Assembly (NCBI GenBank): GCA_002794785.1
Contig: NBBA01000004.1
Location: forward strand, 1,054,001 to 1,118,000
Direction: 5' to 3'
Source of the DNA: Coniferiporia sulphurascens
Taxonomy: Eukaryota > Basidiomycota > Agaricomycetes > Hymenochaetales > Hymenochaetaceae
DNA: 64,000 nt
The position numbers and the translations under genes were made by a program. This document shows, one piece after another, positions 9,585 through 21,253 of the stretch; position 1 is the stretch's first letter; every line of letters starts with the position of its first letter. The notes under the pieces were generated by a model. That model ran no database searches. It saw nothing but the letters and a program-made list of their open reading frames with translations, and was not told the origin of the DNA.

Positions 9585-12500
9585 ATGGGTGTCAAGTCGC
9601 TCTGGAGTCTGCTCACTCCCGTAGGGAGACCTGTTATGTGCGTTCTTTCATGGACCTGGCATGCGCGCAAGCTGACCTCTGCACAGGCTTGAAGCAGTCG
9701 AAGGAAAGTCCATGGCTATTGATTCGAGTATATGGATATATCAATTCCAGGCAACCATGCGAGACAAGGATGGCCGTGCGCTTGTCAATGCACATGTACT
9801 CGGTTTCCTTCGTCGGATATGTAAACTCCTTTTTTATGGAATAAAACCTGTGTTCGTCTTCGATGGAGGAGCGCCAGCGCTGAAACGCATGACCATCGTG
9901 CGCTCGTCCTTCATCTTTTCTTAAGCGTTCACTGATAATCATTCGTTAGAGTGAGCGCAAGAAGAAGAAAAGCGGCGCTGCCGAGAGCCATGCAAGGATC
10001 GCCGAGAAACTGTTGGCTGCTCAAATGAGAAAGGAAGCGCTCAACCATGCTCAGAGGTCCGTGATAGAGCCCTTCTCATTTTGGCCTTGATGACATGGTG
10101 TAGTGCAGCTCATCAGGGACGCTCAAGGGAAAGAGTAAGATACCTCAAGGCCCGGTTACAATCGATGAGGATACGGTTTATTTGGGGGACTTAGACGGTT
10201 CGAACGCCACTCAGACACCAGCAAGGAATCGAGGACAGGAGAAAAAATCGCCTATTTCTTCCGCAAAGAAATCTCGCTGGCAAGACCACGATCCATATCG
10301 TTTGCCAGAGGTGGATATGGAAGCAGCCGTGGCAAAGGCAACAAGCTCCAGCGCACCCGATCCCCGCCTAGCGACTGAAGACGAGCTGCGTGCATTCATT
10401 GAGATGATGCGACCTGGGGACCTCGACGTGAGATCGGCTGCCTTCCGCGAGCTTCCAGCTGAGGTCCAATATGAAATCATCGGCGATTTGCGGCTCAAGT
10501 CACGACAAACATCGTACAAACGTCTTCAGGCAATGTTGCGTCAATCACGCACAGATCTTGACTTTTCAAAGGCTCAGATCCAGAATCTCAAACAACGTAA
10601 TGCACTGACGCAGCAGCTACTTGACACAACAGATAGCATGGGGAAGATACATGTCAACAATCCGATACGCATAGCGAGCGAAAGAAATAGAGAGTATGTC
10701 CTTGTGAAGAATGAAGGCGAGGATGGAGGATGGGTTCTTGGTATCAGGGATAATGGCACCCAGGACAAGCCAATAGAGATTGATCAAGAGGACAATCACG
10801 TCACATCCGACCAAGGAAGTGACGGAGACGATGACGATGACATGGACATGGAAGAAGTATCTGTGTATGTATTTTTAAATATTTCTAAGGCGTCCAATGC
10901 CAATTTGACCCTCTATTGCCCCTCCAGTCCTCAGATACCTGTGTATGACTCAGATTTACGCGATTATCAACGCAAACTCACACTTACTGGAGTTGAGAAA
11001 CGCCAGGCTGCAGCTGCTTCAAAAGGCCGGAAAAATGACTTTTCTCCGGTCAAGAAAAAGAAAGCAAAAGCGGAGCCTCTGTTCATTCCTGACGAGGACG
11101 ATGAAGACGACCTTAATTTTGAATACGTAACCGATGATGAACGGGAGAGTATCGAAGACGTTGAATTAACCGCTGCCATGCAGTCATCGTTAGAAGATCA
11201 AGAGGCTGACCAAATCCGCAAGGCTATTGAAGAGTCACGCAAGGATGGCATGAGCGCAATTCGTGAGCCTTCGACGCCTGACCACTCTGCCTCTTCCCGC
11301 CGTCACGAGACTCAGGCATTGGATTCCACCGATTCAGAAGATGATCTTTATTTCCCCTTCACGCCCTCCAGGCTCGACACTGCACTGAGGTTTGCTAATA
11401 CAGGGAGAGATCATGAGCGTGGCGCACAACTCTCCCCTCCTGCCCTATTTTCGCGACCCTCTCTGCTTGTGCCGTCACCCCCGAAGAACGGATTCAAGTT
11501 CTGAGTGATTCTGATGAAGACATGGAGGAGGTCGTGGTAACTAGCCATCCACCTTTCTCTCCATCACCAGCGGACGCCCTGGGGAATGAACCACAGCCTA
11601 CCTTTCAACCTACAAGAATCGAAAAGGGTTCTCCGCGAGACTCTCAGCCATTGACGTCTGTCCGTCAGCTAGAACACACGCCAGTTTCTGATCGATCTGC
11701 GATTGCCTCGGTTGAGAGTATTTCGGCCCTTGGACTCTATAATGTTGAGATTCTGAAACCGGAGGTAACCAGCCCAGCGGCTGTTCATACCGCGAAATCT
11801 GAGGAAGACGTATCACAAAAAAAGAGAATTATGAAGACACATTCATTGGAGAATCAGTTTGTCGGGCGAGAGGAATTGGATTTGTTTGAAGAGGTGATCA
11901 GAACGCCTGAGGAGGGGCATACGCACACATCAGTATTCAGCGGTACTGCCGACACCCCACCTCACGGGAAGGGAAGCCGTATCACAAGCGAAAGTCGGAG
12001 CGTGGACACTCCAACCGCAACTAAGGATCGAGAGTCGACCAAAAGCTCTAGTGACGATACTAACCGTCAGAGTATCAACACCTCTCAATTACCGAAACAA
12101 ATCAATGAAGATTCGTCCGATGAAGAGGCCTGGTTTCGCCCTACTCCACCTGGCTCACCTGGCTCAAAACCTGATGCCAATACCGTCCCCAGGGACGAAG
12201 ATTTTGATGCCGCTAACGAGATGGATGTGCACGAAGAGGCAGGCGAATTTGCACGCTTTGCTGCGCAAGTAAAAGGCAAAGATCTTGATAGTATGCGACA
12301 CGAGATTGACGAGGAGATCCGTCAGCTGCACCAGCAGCGTAAGGTCGCAATGCGCGACTCGGAGGACGTTACACAGGTGATGATCGCGCAAATCATGGTA
12401 CGTTATTTCGTCAAAGAATATGGGTGGGTATGCCCTTACGGTATCCATTTGCATAGACGATGCTCCGCCTGTTTGGTATTCCGTATATCACCGCCCCCAT

Positions 12501-13997
12501 GGAGGCAGAGGCACAGTGCGCCGCGCTCGTAGATCTCGGGCTCGTTGACGGGGTAATCACAGACGACTCGGACGTTTTCCTCTTCGGTGGTGCGCGCGTC
12601 TTTAAGAATATGTTCAACCAGGCGAAGACCGTTGAGTGCTTTCTGCTTGCGGACCTTGCGCGAGAGCTCGGACTCGACCGCGGCACCCTCGTACGACTTG
12701 CATACCTGCTCGGGAGTGATTACGTCGAAGGCCTTCCTGGAGTCGGGCCTGTCGTTGCGATGGAGCTGCTCAGAGATTTTCCCGGCGACGACGGACTGCA
12801 CAAGTTCAAAGATTGGTGGCTGAAAGTGCAGATGGGCCGAGACAAGGATTCAGACAACCTTTCCACGTTCAGGAAACGCTTCGTAATTATATTTAATTTG
12901 CAAGAGAGTTCGTCCGTTCTGTAGCTGATGGGGCTCATGGCAGAAAAAACGTTTCAAGAACCTTTATTTACCCAACGATTGGCCTAATCCGGCTGTGGTG
13001 AGCATTAGCCATTGTTGATGAGAAGGAATAACTGAAAAGCTCTATAAGCGCGATGCCTATTATCATCCCGTTGTCGACACTTCGGACGAGGCGTTTAAGT
13101 GGGGTCTACCAGACCTTGATGGTCTACGAGAGTAAGACGCCAACCTTTGTCTTGACGAGCGAATACAGGAACTGACAATACATCTAGGTTCTTCAGAGAA
13201 GAATTATCATGGAACCCCAGCAAAGTAGACGAGCTCCTGCTCCCTATCATCCATAAGATGAACAAACGTGGACAGGTACGTCTTGCTGTACTTTATACAC
13301 GGAGCCGATTACTCAGTGTTATAACATGACATCTTGCGTTTAGGAAGCGGCGGCGAACCGTCAAGGAACACTCAACGATTTTTTCTCCGTGTCACTCGGG
13401 AATGGTCCCGCTGAGCCGCGTAAGAACCAGGCCTATGCAAGTCGGCGATTGCAAGCCCTCGTCACCGAGCACAGGAAAGCACAGAAACAGGGTGCCGAGA
13501 GTAATGCGAGCACATCTCGCTCGGGTTCGACGACAGGAGAAACCAGCGGGACGGAGGCGGAGACGCGACCGACACGCAAGAGGAAAAGAGCTGTTCGGGA
13601 TGACAAGGGCGAGGACAATCATGACGGTGGTGATGACACAACCAGAGGAAAGGGGAAGAGTAGAGCATCCACCCGCGGACAAGGACGCGGACGGCGGGCA
13701 AGGGTTGGCGCAGCATCTCGGGCAGAGGTTAAGCGAAAGCAAGCGACAAAACCGAAGTCCGCGGCGCCGGTACCCTCGAGTTCCGAAGGCGAATTCGTCC
13801 CGAACACCACGCTGTCTGGTGAACCGGCGCGGGAAATTGGCCTACGTGCGCGTGTAAAGCCACGCCCGGCATACAGGGGCGCAAATGGAAGCGCTGATGT
13901 TGACGGCACGAGCGATATGAGGAAGCAGCGAAGGGATTCAGTAGCGGCGGCCATCGAAGACGCGTCTGCGTCCGAAGGATCTGAGTATCAAGAATAA
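9585..13997 (+). CDS. RAD2: DNA repair endonuclease Rad2/XPG
   Basis: The 3' incision nuclease of nucleotide excision repair, about 1,150 residues. The N domain starts 'MGVKSLWSLLTPVGRPV'. It then shows 'SMAIDSSIWIYQFQATM' and 'LFYGIKPVFVFDGGAPALK', with active-site Asp residues. A long acidic spacer follows. It holds two UIM-like motifs (the AMQSS and AIEES segments near 11175-11250). The I domain has 'FGIPYITAPMEAEAQCAALV' and 'VITDDSDVFLFGGARVFKN', supplying the catalytic Glu/Asp cluster. The helix-hairpin-helix is 'LLGSDYVEGLPGVGPVVAME'. Near the C-terminus 'QGTLNDFF' is a PCNA-binding PIP box, then a basic Lys/Arg-rich tail. Introns include 10865-10927 (63 nt, stop-free) and one at about 12394-12459. 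The frame changes between 11417 and 11504 (see findings). Confidence 0.93.
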
Positions 13998-14329
13998 AAT
14001 GTTACGCGCGAGACGACAGCATGTTTTCTCCATCAAGAGGGATGGGGGCAACAGTGAGGGAGCCTTCTCCAGAGATCTATATCGTTTCACCTGCGGTTTA
14101 ATTTAATAAGTATTTTAAAGCTTTTAACTAACTTATCCGGTACTTTGCAATCCAGTCTGTTTCACGTGTAGACAAACCATATAAAATTTTGCTTGCCCAG
14201 CGCCGAGCATAAAGGTTGCACACGAATGGACCCACTAATCAAAACGACAGTGGGGTCACAATGCATGGCATTAGCCGAATGCAAATTAATAGCAGCTCAT
14301 TCATAAAAAGGAGGAAATATAAGACAGCT
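13998..14329. other. Convergent 3' intergenic stretch
   Basis: 332 bp of AT-rich sequence between the RAD2 stop and the complex I subunit stop. No open frame with a recognisable motif, and no repeat seen. Confidence 0.5.
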
Positions 14330-14916
14330 TTATTCGTCATCTGCTTCTAATGATTCTGGCGTCGCCTACGAAGATAGATTTTCATTAGCTGTGAGTTCAG
14401 AAGCCGCCTCATGGTTCCGTAAAATAAACATGCCTTGTTCTCCTCCAGCCCCCCAAGCTCCTTCACAAGCCCACCAAAAGGATATGACCGCGGCACCGCG
14501 GGCATCTCCGGCGTGACGAGGTAAGCGAAGAGCATGATTGACCCAAATAACGATGCAGCGACGCTGAACTGAAAGAGGGCAGTCTTGGGCGGTAGCTTAG
14601 GCACGTCAAGACCCCACATGGAATAGAGTTCGTCTTTCTCATGTAGCTGACAACACACACATTTTGGGGCTGTTTAGTTCATTTGCTTTTTGTCATTCGA
14701 ATGGGGGGCACCCACTGTGTCTCCAAAGTTGCGCCGCATCTGGTTGTCCCACCATCCTGTCGGGGGCAGGACGCCGCGAGATACGTCGGGTAGTTGGGGA
14801 TAGTCTCCAAGCTGCGGGTCCTTCGCGGGTGTTGAGTATGGTCGAGAAAGAGCAGGACGTGTGGCTGCGAGGGCGCGCCTGCTGGCGACTAGCCGGCGAA
14901 GGACGGTGTTGTTCAT
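14330..14916 (-). CDS. Complex I subunit NDUFB11/ESSS
   Basis: A single-pass accessory subunit of the membrane arm of NADH:ubiquinone oxidoreductase. An Arg/Ala-rich presequence (MNNTVLRRLVASRRALAATR) leads to 'YPQLPDVSRGVLPPTGWWDN' and 'QMRRNFGDT'. An intron follows (about 14648-14712), then 'LHEKDELYSMWGLDVPKLPP', a membrane segment around 'FSVAASLFGSIMLFAYLV', and 'PAVPRSYPFGGLVKELGGLE'. To keep the family ending (ENKA..), the last intron must be read as a GC-AG intron, 14366-14433. It joins AAG to GCG and gives 'NKATPESLEADDE'. Reading a GT donor instead gives a non-family tail. Start chosen at 14916; an in-frame ATG at 14949 also exists. Confidence 0.88.
14366..14433 (-). other. GC-AG intron in the NDUFB11/ESSS gene
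   Basis: 68-nt intron on the minus strand. It has donor AAG|GCATGT, a branch-like GCTAATG about 20 nt from the end, and acceptor CGTAG|GCG. Only this join preserves the conserved ENKA reading frame and a short acidic C-terminus. Confidence 0.75.
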
Positions 14917-15173
14917 GGCGAATGCCCAACGACAGCATCGAACCGCCAATCCACGACTTTACTTGGCATATGAGAATGAGTTGCCATATTTGGGGTTGCA
15001 ATGTCAACCTGATGGAAAGAGAAATATTGAAATACATCCATGCAGCGTCTGATTTCAAGTTCTGGAGCCCTCTGCACTACGGCACGATGCATTAACCAGC
15101 TTCCCGCCGACATCACTTCTGCACATTTTCTTCCCCAGAATACTGCCTGTTTTCTCTGCTCGTCTCGTTAGCC

Positions 15174-17087
15174 ATGAGCGGTCTAAGTATCAACGTTCCC
15201 GAACTGTCCACCACGACGCGCGCCAGTGCACTTGGGCCCGCGCCGACCACGCCGAGTCCTATCTCGGCCGGCAGCATGGACTCGGCCCTCATGCACAAAG
15301 AGGTCGCCCATGAACTTCTCGAGCGTGAGCGCTCGCACCACCGCAAGTGTGGAGAAGTGCCATATCCTCTGCATTATACAAGCCACAACCTCAATTTGTA
15401 AGTCCTATTTGTCGGCGTGTCCCAATTGCTGGCTTCAACTTCCGCAGCGACACGATCGACCACCTTGTCATCGCAGACATGTGTGGTGGGTTAACCCTTC
15501 AGAAACTGGAGTCGCATCCAAATCGCGTGCTCGACCTTGGTTGCGGGGGAGGAATGTGGATTCTTGCGGCAGCTCAACAGTGGACAGTAAGTTTGCTCAT
15601 CCCACCTTGCCCGTCAGGTCTTAATATTTCCGCAGAGCACTACGTTTGTAGGATTTGATATCCACTCGAGACAGCCGAATCTCTCTCGCGCATTGCAACC
15701 CGACCTTGCAAGGCGCGTGCAATGGGTCCATGGTAACTTGTGCGTTTCATGGTCTGCATATTTAGTGCACAAACCGGACCCTGACCACTGCCCCAGTCTA
15801 GAACCTCTACCCTTTGCTGATGGGGAGTTCGACCTGGCACGTATGCAAAATATCGGGCTCGGTGTACCAGAGGACGAGGTATGTGATCTTAACTGACTAG
15901 CACGTTTCCCAGCGAGACTGATAAAATATTGTAGTGGCAGAACGTAATTGATGTATGTCTGCGGAATTATTATAGCCACAGCTTTAATTGACACAGTTCG
16001 CAACTGCCCCAGGAACTAGTACGGGTCCTCAAGCCAGGGGGGAGTTTAGAAATTATCGAAGAAGATATCACGTTTCCGTGCCCTGATACACCAATTACAC
16101 GCACTCCCCGTGCTTCTCCGATACCACATGGTCGTGTTTCGCGCAGTCATTCTGGTTCGACTCAAAGCACGGTTTATCTGGACGACAGAGAAAACGATGA
16201 TGATGTCTATGACGACTATCCCTCAAGTAAATCGCGTAGCCTCGACACGGTGTCTGGCGAACGTCAAGACCAGGTAAGATTTTTTCAGGCCTAAGACCAA
16301 CTTTGCTTACTTGCTATAATACAGAGAGACCATTCAAAATTGAAAGAGGCCTTCATGCAAATGCTCAATGTTCGCTTCATCAACCCACAAATACTTACTG
16401 TCCTTCCGTTCTATCTCCAAGCAGTGTTCCAAGAAGTGCAGAGTCTACCGGGAATACGTCTCTACCTCCCTCCACCGAGCGGAGTCGCTTATAATTTTGA
16501 ACCGTCTGATTCATCGTCCCACGCGTCAATGGATTCATTATCCTCCACACTCGTAGACTCTGCTTCGTCGACGTCATCGCCCATACAAACGCGACGACTC
16601 TCCGACATGGGCGACTTCCCGAGCATCAAGACGGAGCCTGAGAGTCTGACTCGCGCCCGAATACATTTATCACGAACGGTAGAGGTTATCCGTAGCTGCA
16701 AAGAGGCGATGTGGGTCGAATATGAAAGTTTACACACGTCGGATCGAAGCGTGCCAAGCAGCCGCTTAGACCGTGACGACTTTGAAATGCTTTTCTATAA
16801 TTGGGAATGGTATACACTTCCTGCTCTTGCTGAAAGCGTTAGCTGATCTATGCCTCCGCTGCAGTGACATGCAAGACCGTATAGGAATGCGCGACGCAAT
16901 CCGCACCGGGCTAGGTTGGCCTTTGCCACCCATGCTTCCGAAGCCAGAGTGGCACGATTGGCGAGAAAAGGGTGACAGTAGCAATGTCGCTTCATTCTAC
17001 GCGTCTGCACCTCCTGTGATTCTTCGTTCGCTGCGTGGCTTTGTATGCAAAAAGCCCGTCGTGCTCGTCCCTCGCGACAAATTATAG
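15174..17087 (+). CDS. Class I SAM-dependent methyltransferase, basidiomycete family
   Basis: The start at 15174 opens a Ser/Thr-rich N-terminus. It is followed by 'MHKEVAHELLERERSHHRKC', an intron, and a Rossmann methyltransferase core. Motif I is 'RVLDLGCGGGMWILAAAQQW', with 'STTFVGFDIHSRQP' as the acidic second strand. Then come 'RVQWVHGNLLEPLPFADGEF', 'DLARMQNIGLGVPEDEW' and 'ELVRVLKPGGSLEIIEEDI'. A large Ser-rich, acidic insert and a second half with no named domain follow, ending 'SLRGFVCKKPVVLVPRDKL'. Six or seven introns. The substrate cannot be told; small-molecule methylation of the UbiE/methyltransferase-11 kind is the nearest general match. Confidence 0.75.
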
Positions 17088-17709
17088 ACTCCCTTCAAAA
17101 GTACTTTCACGCTTGAACTTATAAGGGCTGGATAAATTCCCTTCTATCTATGCTACTACTCTATTCATTAACTTGCCCAGTATTTTCTTCGTGTCTTCTC
17201 GGTTCTTTTGATTCTGCATTTGCCTACTTTGTGTATACATATCTCCCACCTTTCCGCACAACGCCTTCGCGCTTTCACACTCTTTTCCGCCTTTGATACA
17301 TGTTACCTCATCGTTATCTCTCTGTTCCATAGCCTCTCTTTTACTCACGCCTACCAGCTTTGTGGGAACAGGGAAGGCGTTCTTTGTTTTATCAATCTTG
17401 ACTCTGCCCAGTGTATTCTACGCATCGTTAGCTACTAGTTGTTCGTACGCTGTATCATAACACTATCTATCATCTATCTAGTTATCGGAATGAAATCTGT
17501 TTCACACAACTCTTTCTTGGATTTCATCTCAATTTAATTTCCTCTGTTCCCCCTGTCTAGCCGTATATGCGCAACTCGTTCCCAAATTAGGAAGTCGCCA
17601 ATCTCGCCGAGCGTTGAGACTACTACCACTTGCTTTGAACGGCATTGTATTTTTTCTGCATTTTTCCTTCCATCGCTTTCGCTGAAACATCGAACGACGG
17701 GTCAACGAA
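17088..17709. other. Pyrimidine-rich promoter region of the PA2G4 homologue
   Basis: 622 bp upstream of the PA2G4/EBP1 gene. From about 17140 to 17560 the plus strand is strikingly rich in C and T (runs of tctttccc type). This is a common feature of promoters and leaders of highly expressed translation genes in fungi (inference). No convincing coding frame. A spliced 5' leader is possible but not provable here. Confidence 0.45.
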
Positions 17710-19418
17710 ATGTCAACTGCTGATGCGAAGCTTGCGGGGGAAACGCCGCGCTCAACGGCCGAGGCGGACCTTACCAAATACAAGGTTAGTTTTTGTTCCA
17801 CTTCAACTTCGGAAGAGGAGGATCCTCTTCGGACTGCAAGGGGAGGGTCCCTTGTTTCGCCGATTTAAAGAAATCCGATAATGTCGATGGGAGGAGAACT
17901 TAAAAACAACACATACTTATGTGACTTCTGTTGTAGACGGCAGCGGACATCGTACACAATGTTATAAAGAAGCTCGTTGATCTGTGTGTCGATGGCGCGA
18001 ACATCCTTGAGCTGTGCGTCGAAGGCGACAAATTTCTTGAACAGGGGACAGGTGCTGTCTACAACAAGCCAGTGAAGGGAGTTAAGGTGACGAAGGGTGC
18101 GTCGGTCAACTTTAACCCTTCATTTGTTGACTAAATGCTGTTTTTTGCTGTGATCTTTGAACATACTGGATGAATAGGCATCGCCTTCCCGACATGTGTA
18201 TCGGTGAACAACTGCGTCGCGCACTTCTCACCACTTGCGTATGTAGTCTCCCACCGCATATATGCACCATTTTCTTCCGATCGGCGCTCACATCGCACTC
18301 AGGTCAGACCCCGCGTCCTCTCAGACGCTCGCGAAAGGCGACGTCGTGAAGCTCCATCTGGGTGCACACATTGATGGCTTTGCATCCGTATCTGCAGAGA
18401 CACTTGTTGTTGGGGCGACACCGGATTCGCCGGCGACGGGACGACAAGCGGATGCAATTAAAGCTGCGTGGCATGCGGCGGAGATCGCGATGCGCCTCAT
18501 AAAGGTTGGGAACAAGAACTGGGCGGTAACGGATGCAGTGAGCAAGGTGACCGCTGCGTGGGGCTGCAAAGCTGTAGAAGGTGTGCGATCTCTCAGAACT
18601 CTCTTTAAATGTTCCGCCCTTTTACACGCCACACATGCAGGTATGCTCTCGTGCCAGCAGACACAGAACGTGATCGATGGAAAAAAGAGGATCATCCTCA
18701 ACCCGGGAGAGCAGCAGAAAAAGGACTTCGAAACTGTAACCTTCGCAGAGAACGAAGTATACGGGGTGGACATCCTTGTAACAACCGGCGAGGACGGCAA
18801 GGTCAGGATTATCTAATGTGCTCTGTGAATTTGGCTAACGCAGAATTGCCTTCCACGATGATGCTGGTTTTTCCCCTACCAACAGGCTCGCACAGAAGAT
18901 GCAAAGGCAACCGTCTACCAGCGTGATTCCACAATCACTTACCAGCTCAAGATGAAGACGTCTCGTGCAGTCTTCTCTGAGGTGCAGAAGAAGGCAGGCT
19001 CTCTGCCCTTCAATATCCGAGTACTAGAGGATGAGAAAAAGGCACGAATGGGTCTCCAAGAGGCGTGTCAACACGCCCTCGTAAAGCCATACGATGTGAT
19101 GTAAGTGGCTTTTTCCATTGGCAAGGTTTCTTAAAATAAACAAATTACTGATATAATTTCTTCCCTTCTCTCCTTAAAAGCTACACACCGGCGAACACCT
19201 TTGTGGCCGCCTTCCACTTTACCATTGCATTGCTCCCGGGTGGACCATCCCTCGTGACGCATCCGCCGGTGTGGTATAAGCCAGAGCTGGTCAAGACAGA
19301 GAAAGAGTTGGAGGACGAGGAGCTCACGGCGCTCCTTACGAAGAAGCTGCGTGAGGACAAGAAGAAGAACAAAAAGAAGAAGGCCGAAGATGAGTCGGCT
19401 GCAGAGGAGAAAGACTGA
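17710..19418 (+). CDS. Proliferation-associated protein 2G4 / EBP1 homologue
   Basis: A pita-bread-fold protein related to methionine aminopeptidases (M24) that lacks peptidase activity and binds ribosomes. Start ATG 17710, then 'ADLTKYKTAADIVHNVIKKL' across a ~155-nt intron. Family blocks follow: 'GIAFPTCVSVNNCVAHFSPL', 'LAKGDVVKLHLGAHIDGFAS', 'VDILVTTGEDG', 'MKTSRAVFSEVQKKAGSLPF' and 'YTPANTFVAAFHFTIALLPG'. The usual metal-ligand set of true aminopeptidases is not evident, as expected for the family. The Lys-rich C-terminus (a KKNKKKK-type run) fits nucleolar and RNA binding. About 390 residues. It lies close to other translation-related genes. Confidence 0.9.
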
Positions 19419-19620
19419 ACACTTGAACACCGAACTTAAATGTGTCCGTAAACTGTCCCATTTGTACCACGGCACATATCCTGCATTGTTTGCAACAAGC
19501 ATATCTGCGCATGTGAATTTTCTTGCTGTTATAAGTACACACATGTTTTGTTTTTGACATCGCTTTGTATGATGTATCTTACACGAGTCTACAAGTACAC
19601 GGGAGTATGATGTGTGCTAG

Positions 19621-20051
19621 CTAAGGCGCTATTGTTTGCTTGTTCTCTGCGTCCGATCCGAACTCTCCTAAAGTCCTGATTATCAACTCAACGTTTTCAA
19701 GGAACGAATTGACTGTTAGACGCGCGAGGCGAATAGTTAGACATGTAAATGTCCTGCATATATGCAACTCTAAGCTCCTCCTCAATCCTGGTAAAAACAA
19801 AACAATCGGACGTACGCGACAAGTTCGTCCCCCTCTTCCGTCAGCGTCCGCTTGACCGCTTGTGCTTGCAGCTCGGGGTCGACCTCGATGACCTGCTTTG
19901 CAATCGACGCATGTTTTGGCGACGCGAACGGTATGCGCACAGTCCTTCAAGAGAGTTCAGATGAGGCGGTACGGGCATCAAATTAAGATGCAAAGGGAAT
20001 CTGAATATCTTACAGGGTGTGCCAGTTGGCCTCATCGGCGGCAGCGGACAT
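19621..20051 (-). CDS. PCC1: KEOPS/EKC complex subunit Pcc1
   Basis: A small subunit of the KEOPS complex, which makes t6A in tRNA and affects telomeres and transcription. Three exons: 'MSAAADEANWHT', then 'LTVRIPFASPKHASIAKQVI' through 'VKRTLTEEGDELVA', then 'TFTCLTIRLARLTVNSFLEN' and 'VELIIRTLGEFG'. All are hallmarks of the CTAG/Pcc1 fold. The introns have donors GTAAGA and GTACGT with clean phases, and the product is about 95-100 residues. Divergent from EFM4 with 187 bp between the starts, so a shared promoter is likely. A gene this small and split is easily missed by ORF callers. Confidence 0.88.
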
Positions 20052-20238
20052 GGTAGCCAAAGATGAACATTGCTGCGGCGCGCATGCGCATGCAGCCATA
20101 ACGCGCGCGCCGGGGCGACTTTCATAATCTAGGCCTCTGGTTGGTACAGCTGACATCCTAAGCAAACACCGTGCCAAGAAAACTTTTTGTCGTCCAAAAA
20201 GTACTATATTTGAACCACAAACAAATTCAAGAGGCTCG

Positions 20239-21199
20239 ATGGCTTCCGAGTCCGACTTCTCTCCATCTGAACGAGGAACGAAAGAATAGTGGGTCAATCG
20301 TCGTTCTAACATTACACACCGCTTTACTTTATTATTATTAGTTGGGATAGCGTATATGAAGAGGAGTTGACGAATTTCGATGACTTTGGAGACGAAGGCG
20401 AGGTCTGGTACGCTACAGTTCGTCAATGCATGCATATATGCGTCTCATCACTCGCGCACACAGGTTTGGCCAGGACAGCGTCGACAAAATGGTCGCCTGG
20501 GCCATCGCCCACGTCCCTCCTTCTATATCACCTCCGCCCACAATCATCGAGATCGGAGCGGGAAATGGGAACCTGCTATTTGCGCTTGTGGAAGCTGGCT
20601 ACCCCGCCGCGCGCCTCGCGGGCGTCGACTACAGCGCCGACGCGGTGCGCCTTGCTCAGGGAATCGCGCCGCAGCGTAGTGCGGAAGGAGTCACGTTTAG
20701 AGAGGTGGACTTCCTGCAAGCTGAGTTGCCCGACTTGGGAGTCGAAGGTGTGGGGGATGATGGATGGACGCTTGTACTGGATAAAGGTACGTACGACGCG
20801 ATGGCGCTCGCGGAAAAAGACGCGGAGGGGCGTAGGCCATGCGACGCCTATCCAAAGAGGATATCTGCAGTGGTGAAGCCCGGCGGGTTCTTCCTGATCA
20901 CTTGTACGTTTTCCATTCGGGCTCCATGTTTGATCGTAAAGACTGAATTCGTGTTCTAACTTCTTAGCATGTAACTTCACACATGAAGAGCTGCTGCATA
21001 TATTTGTGACGCCGGAGACCGGTTTGTCCTATCAGTCAGTTATCGGTAGTTTCATGGTTTACTTGAGTTACTGGACTCATTTTATTCCTATTATAGCTCA
21101 AAGATCGATCACCCAAGCATATCATTCGGAGGGATAAAAGGCAGCACATATTGTAGTGTAGCATTTCAAAAAACATACCCAAAGGTGCAGAACAAATGA
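20239..21199 (+). CDS. EFM4: Protein-lysine N-methyltransferase Efm4 (METTL10)
   Basis: A methyltransferase acting on a lysine of eEF1A. 'MASESDFSPSERGTKEYWDS' opens the protein. Next are 'VYEEELTNFDDFGDEGEVWF' and 'GQDSVDKMVAWAI', typical of METTL10. The SAM site is 'TIIEIGAGNGNLLFALVEAG' and 'GVDYSADAVRLA'. The family motif 'LVLDKGTYDAMAL' and 'ISAVVKPGGFFLITSCN' follow. Three or four introns are needed. The penultimate one has donor GTCAGT and yields 'LSYHSKIDHPSISFGGIKGS'. The protein ends 'KTYPKVQNK'. It converges on SGD1 with only 54 bp between stops. Confidence 0.9.
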
Positions 21200-21253
21200 T
21201 AATAATGATATATTAGAAATTCGTTCGAGGTTCCCATCGCTCTCCTTTCCAAC

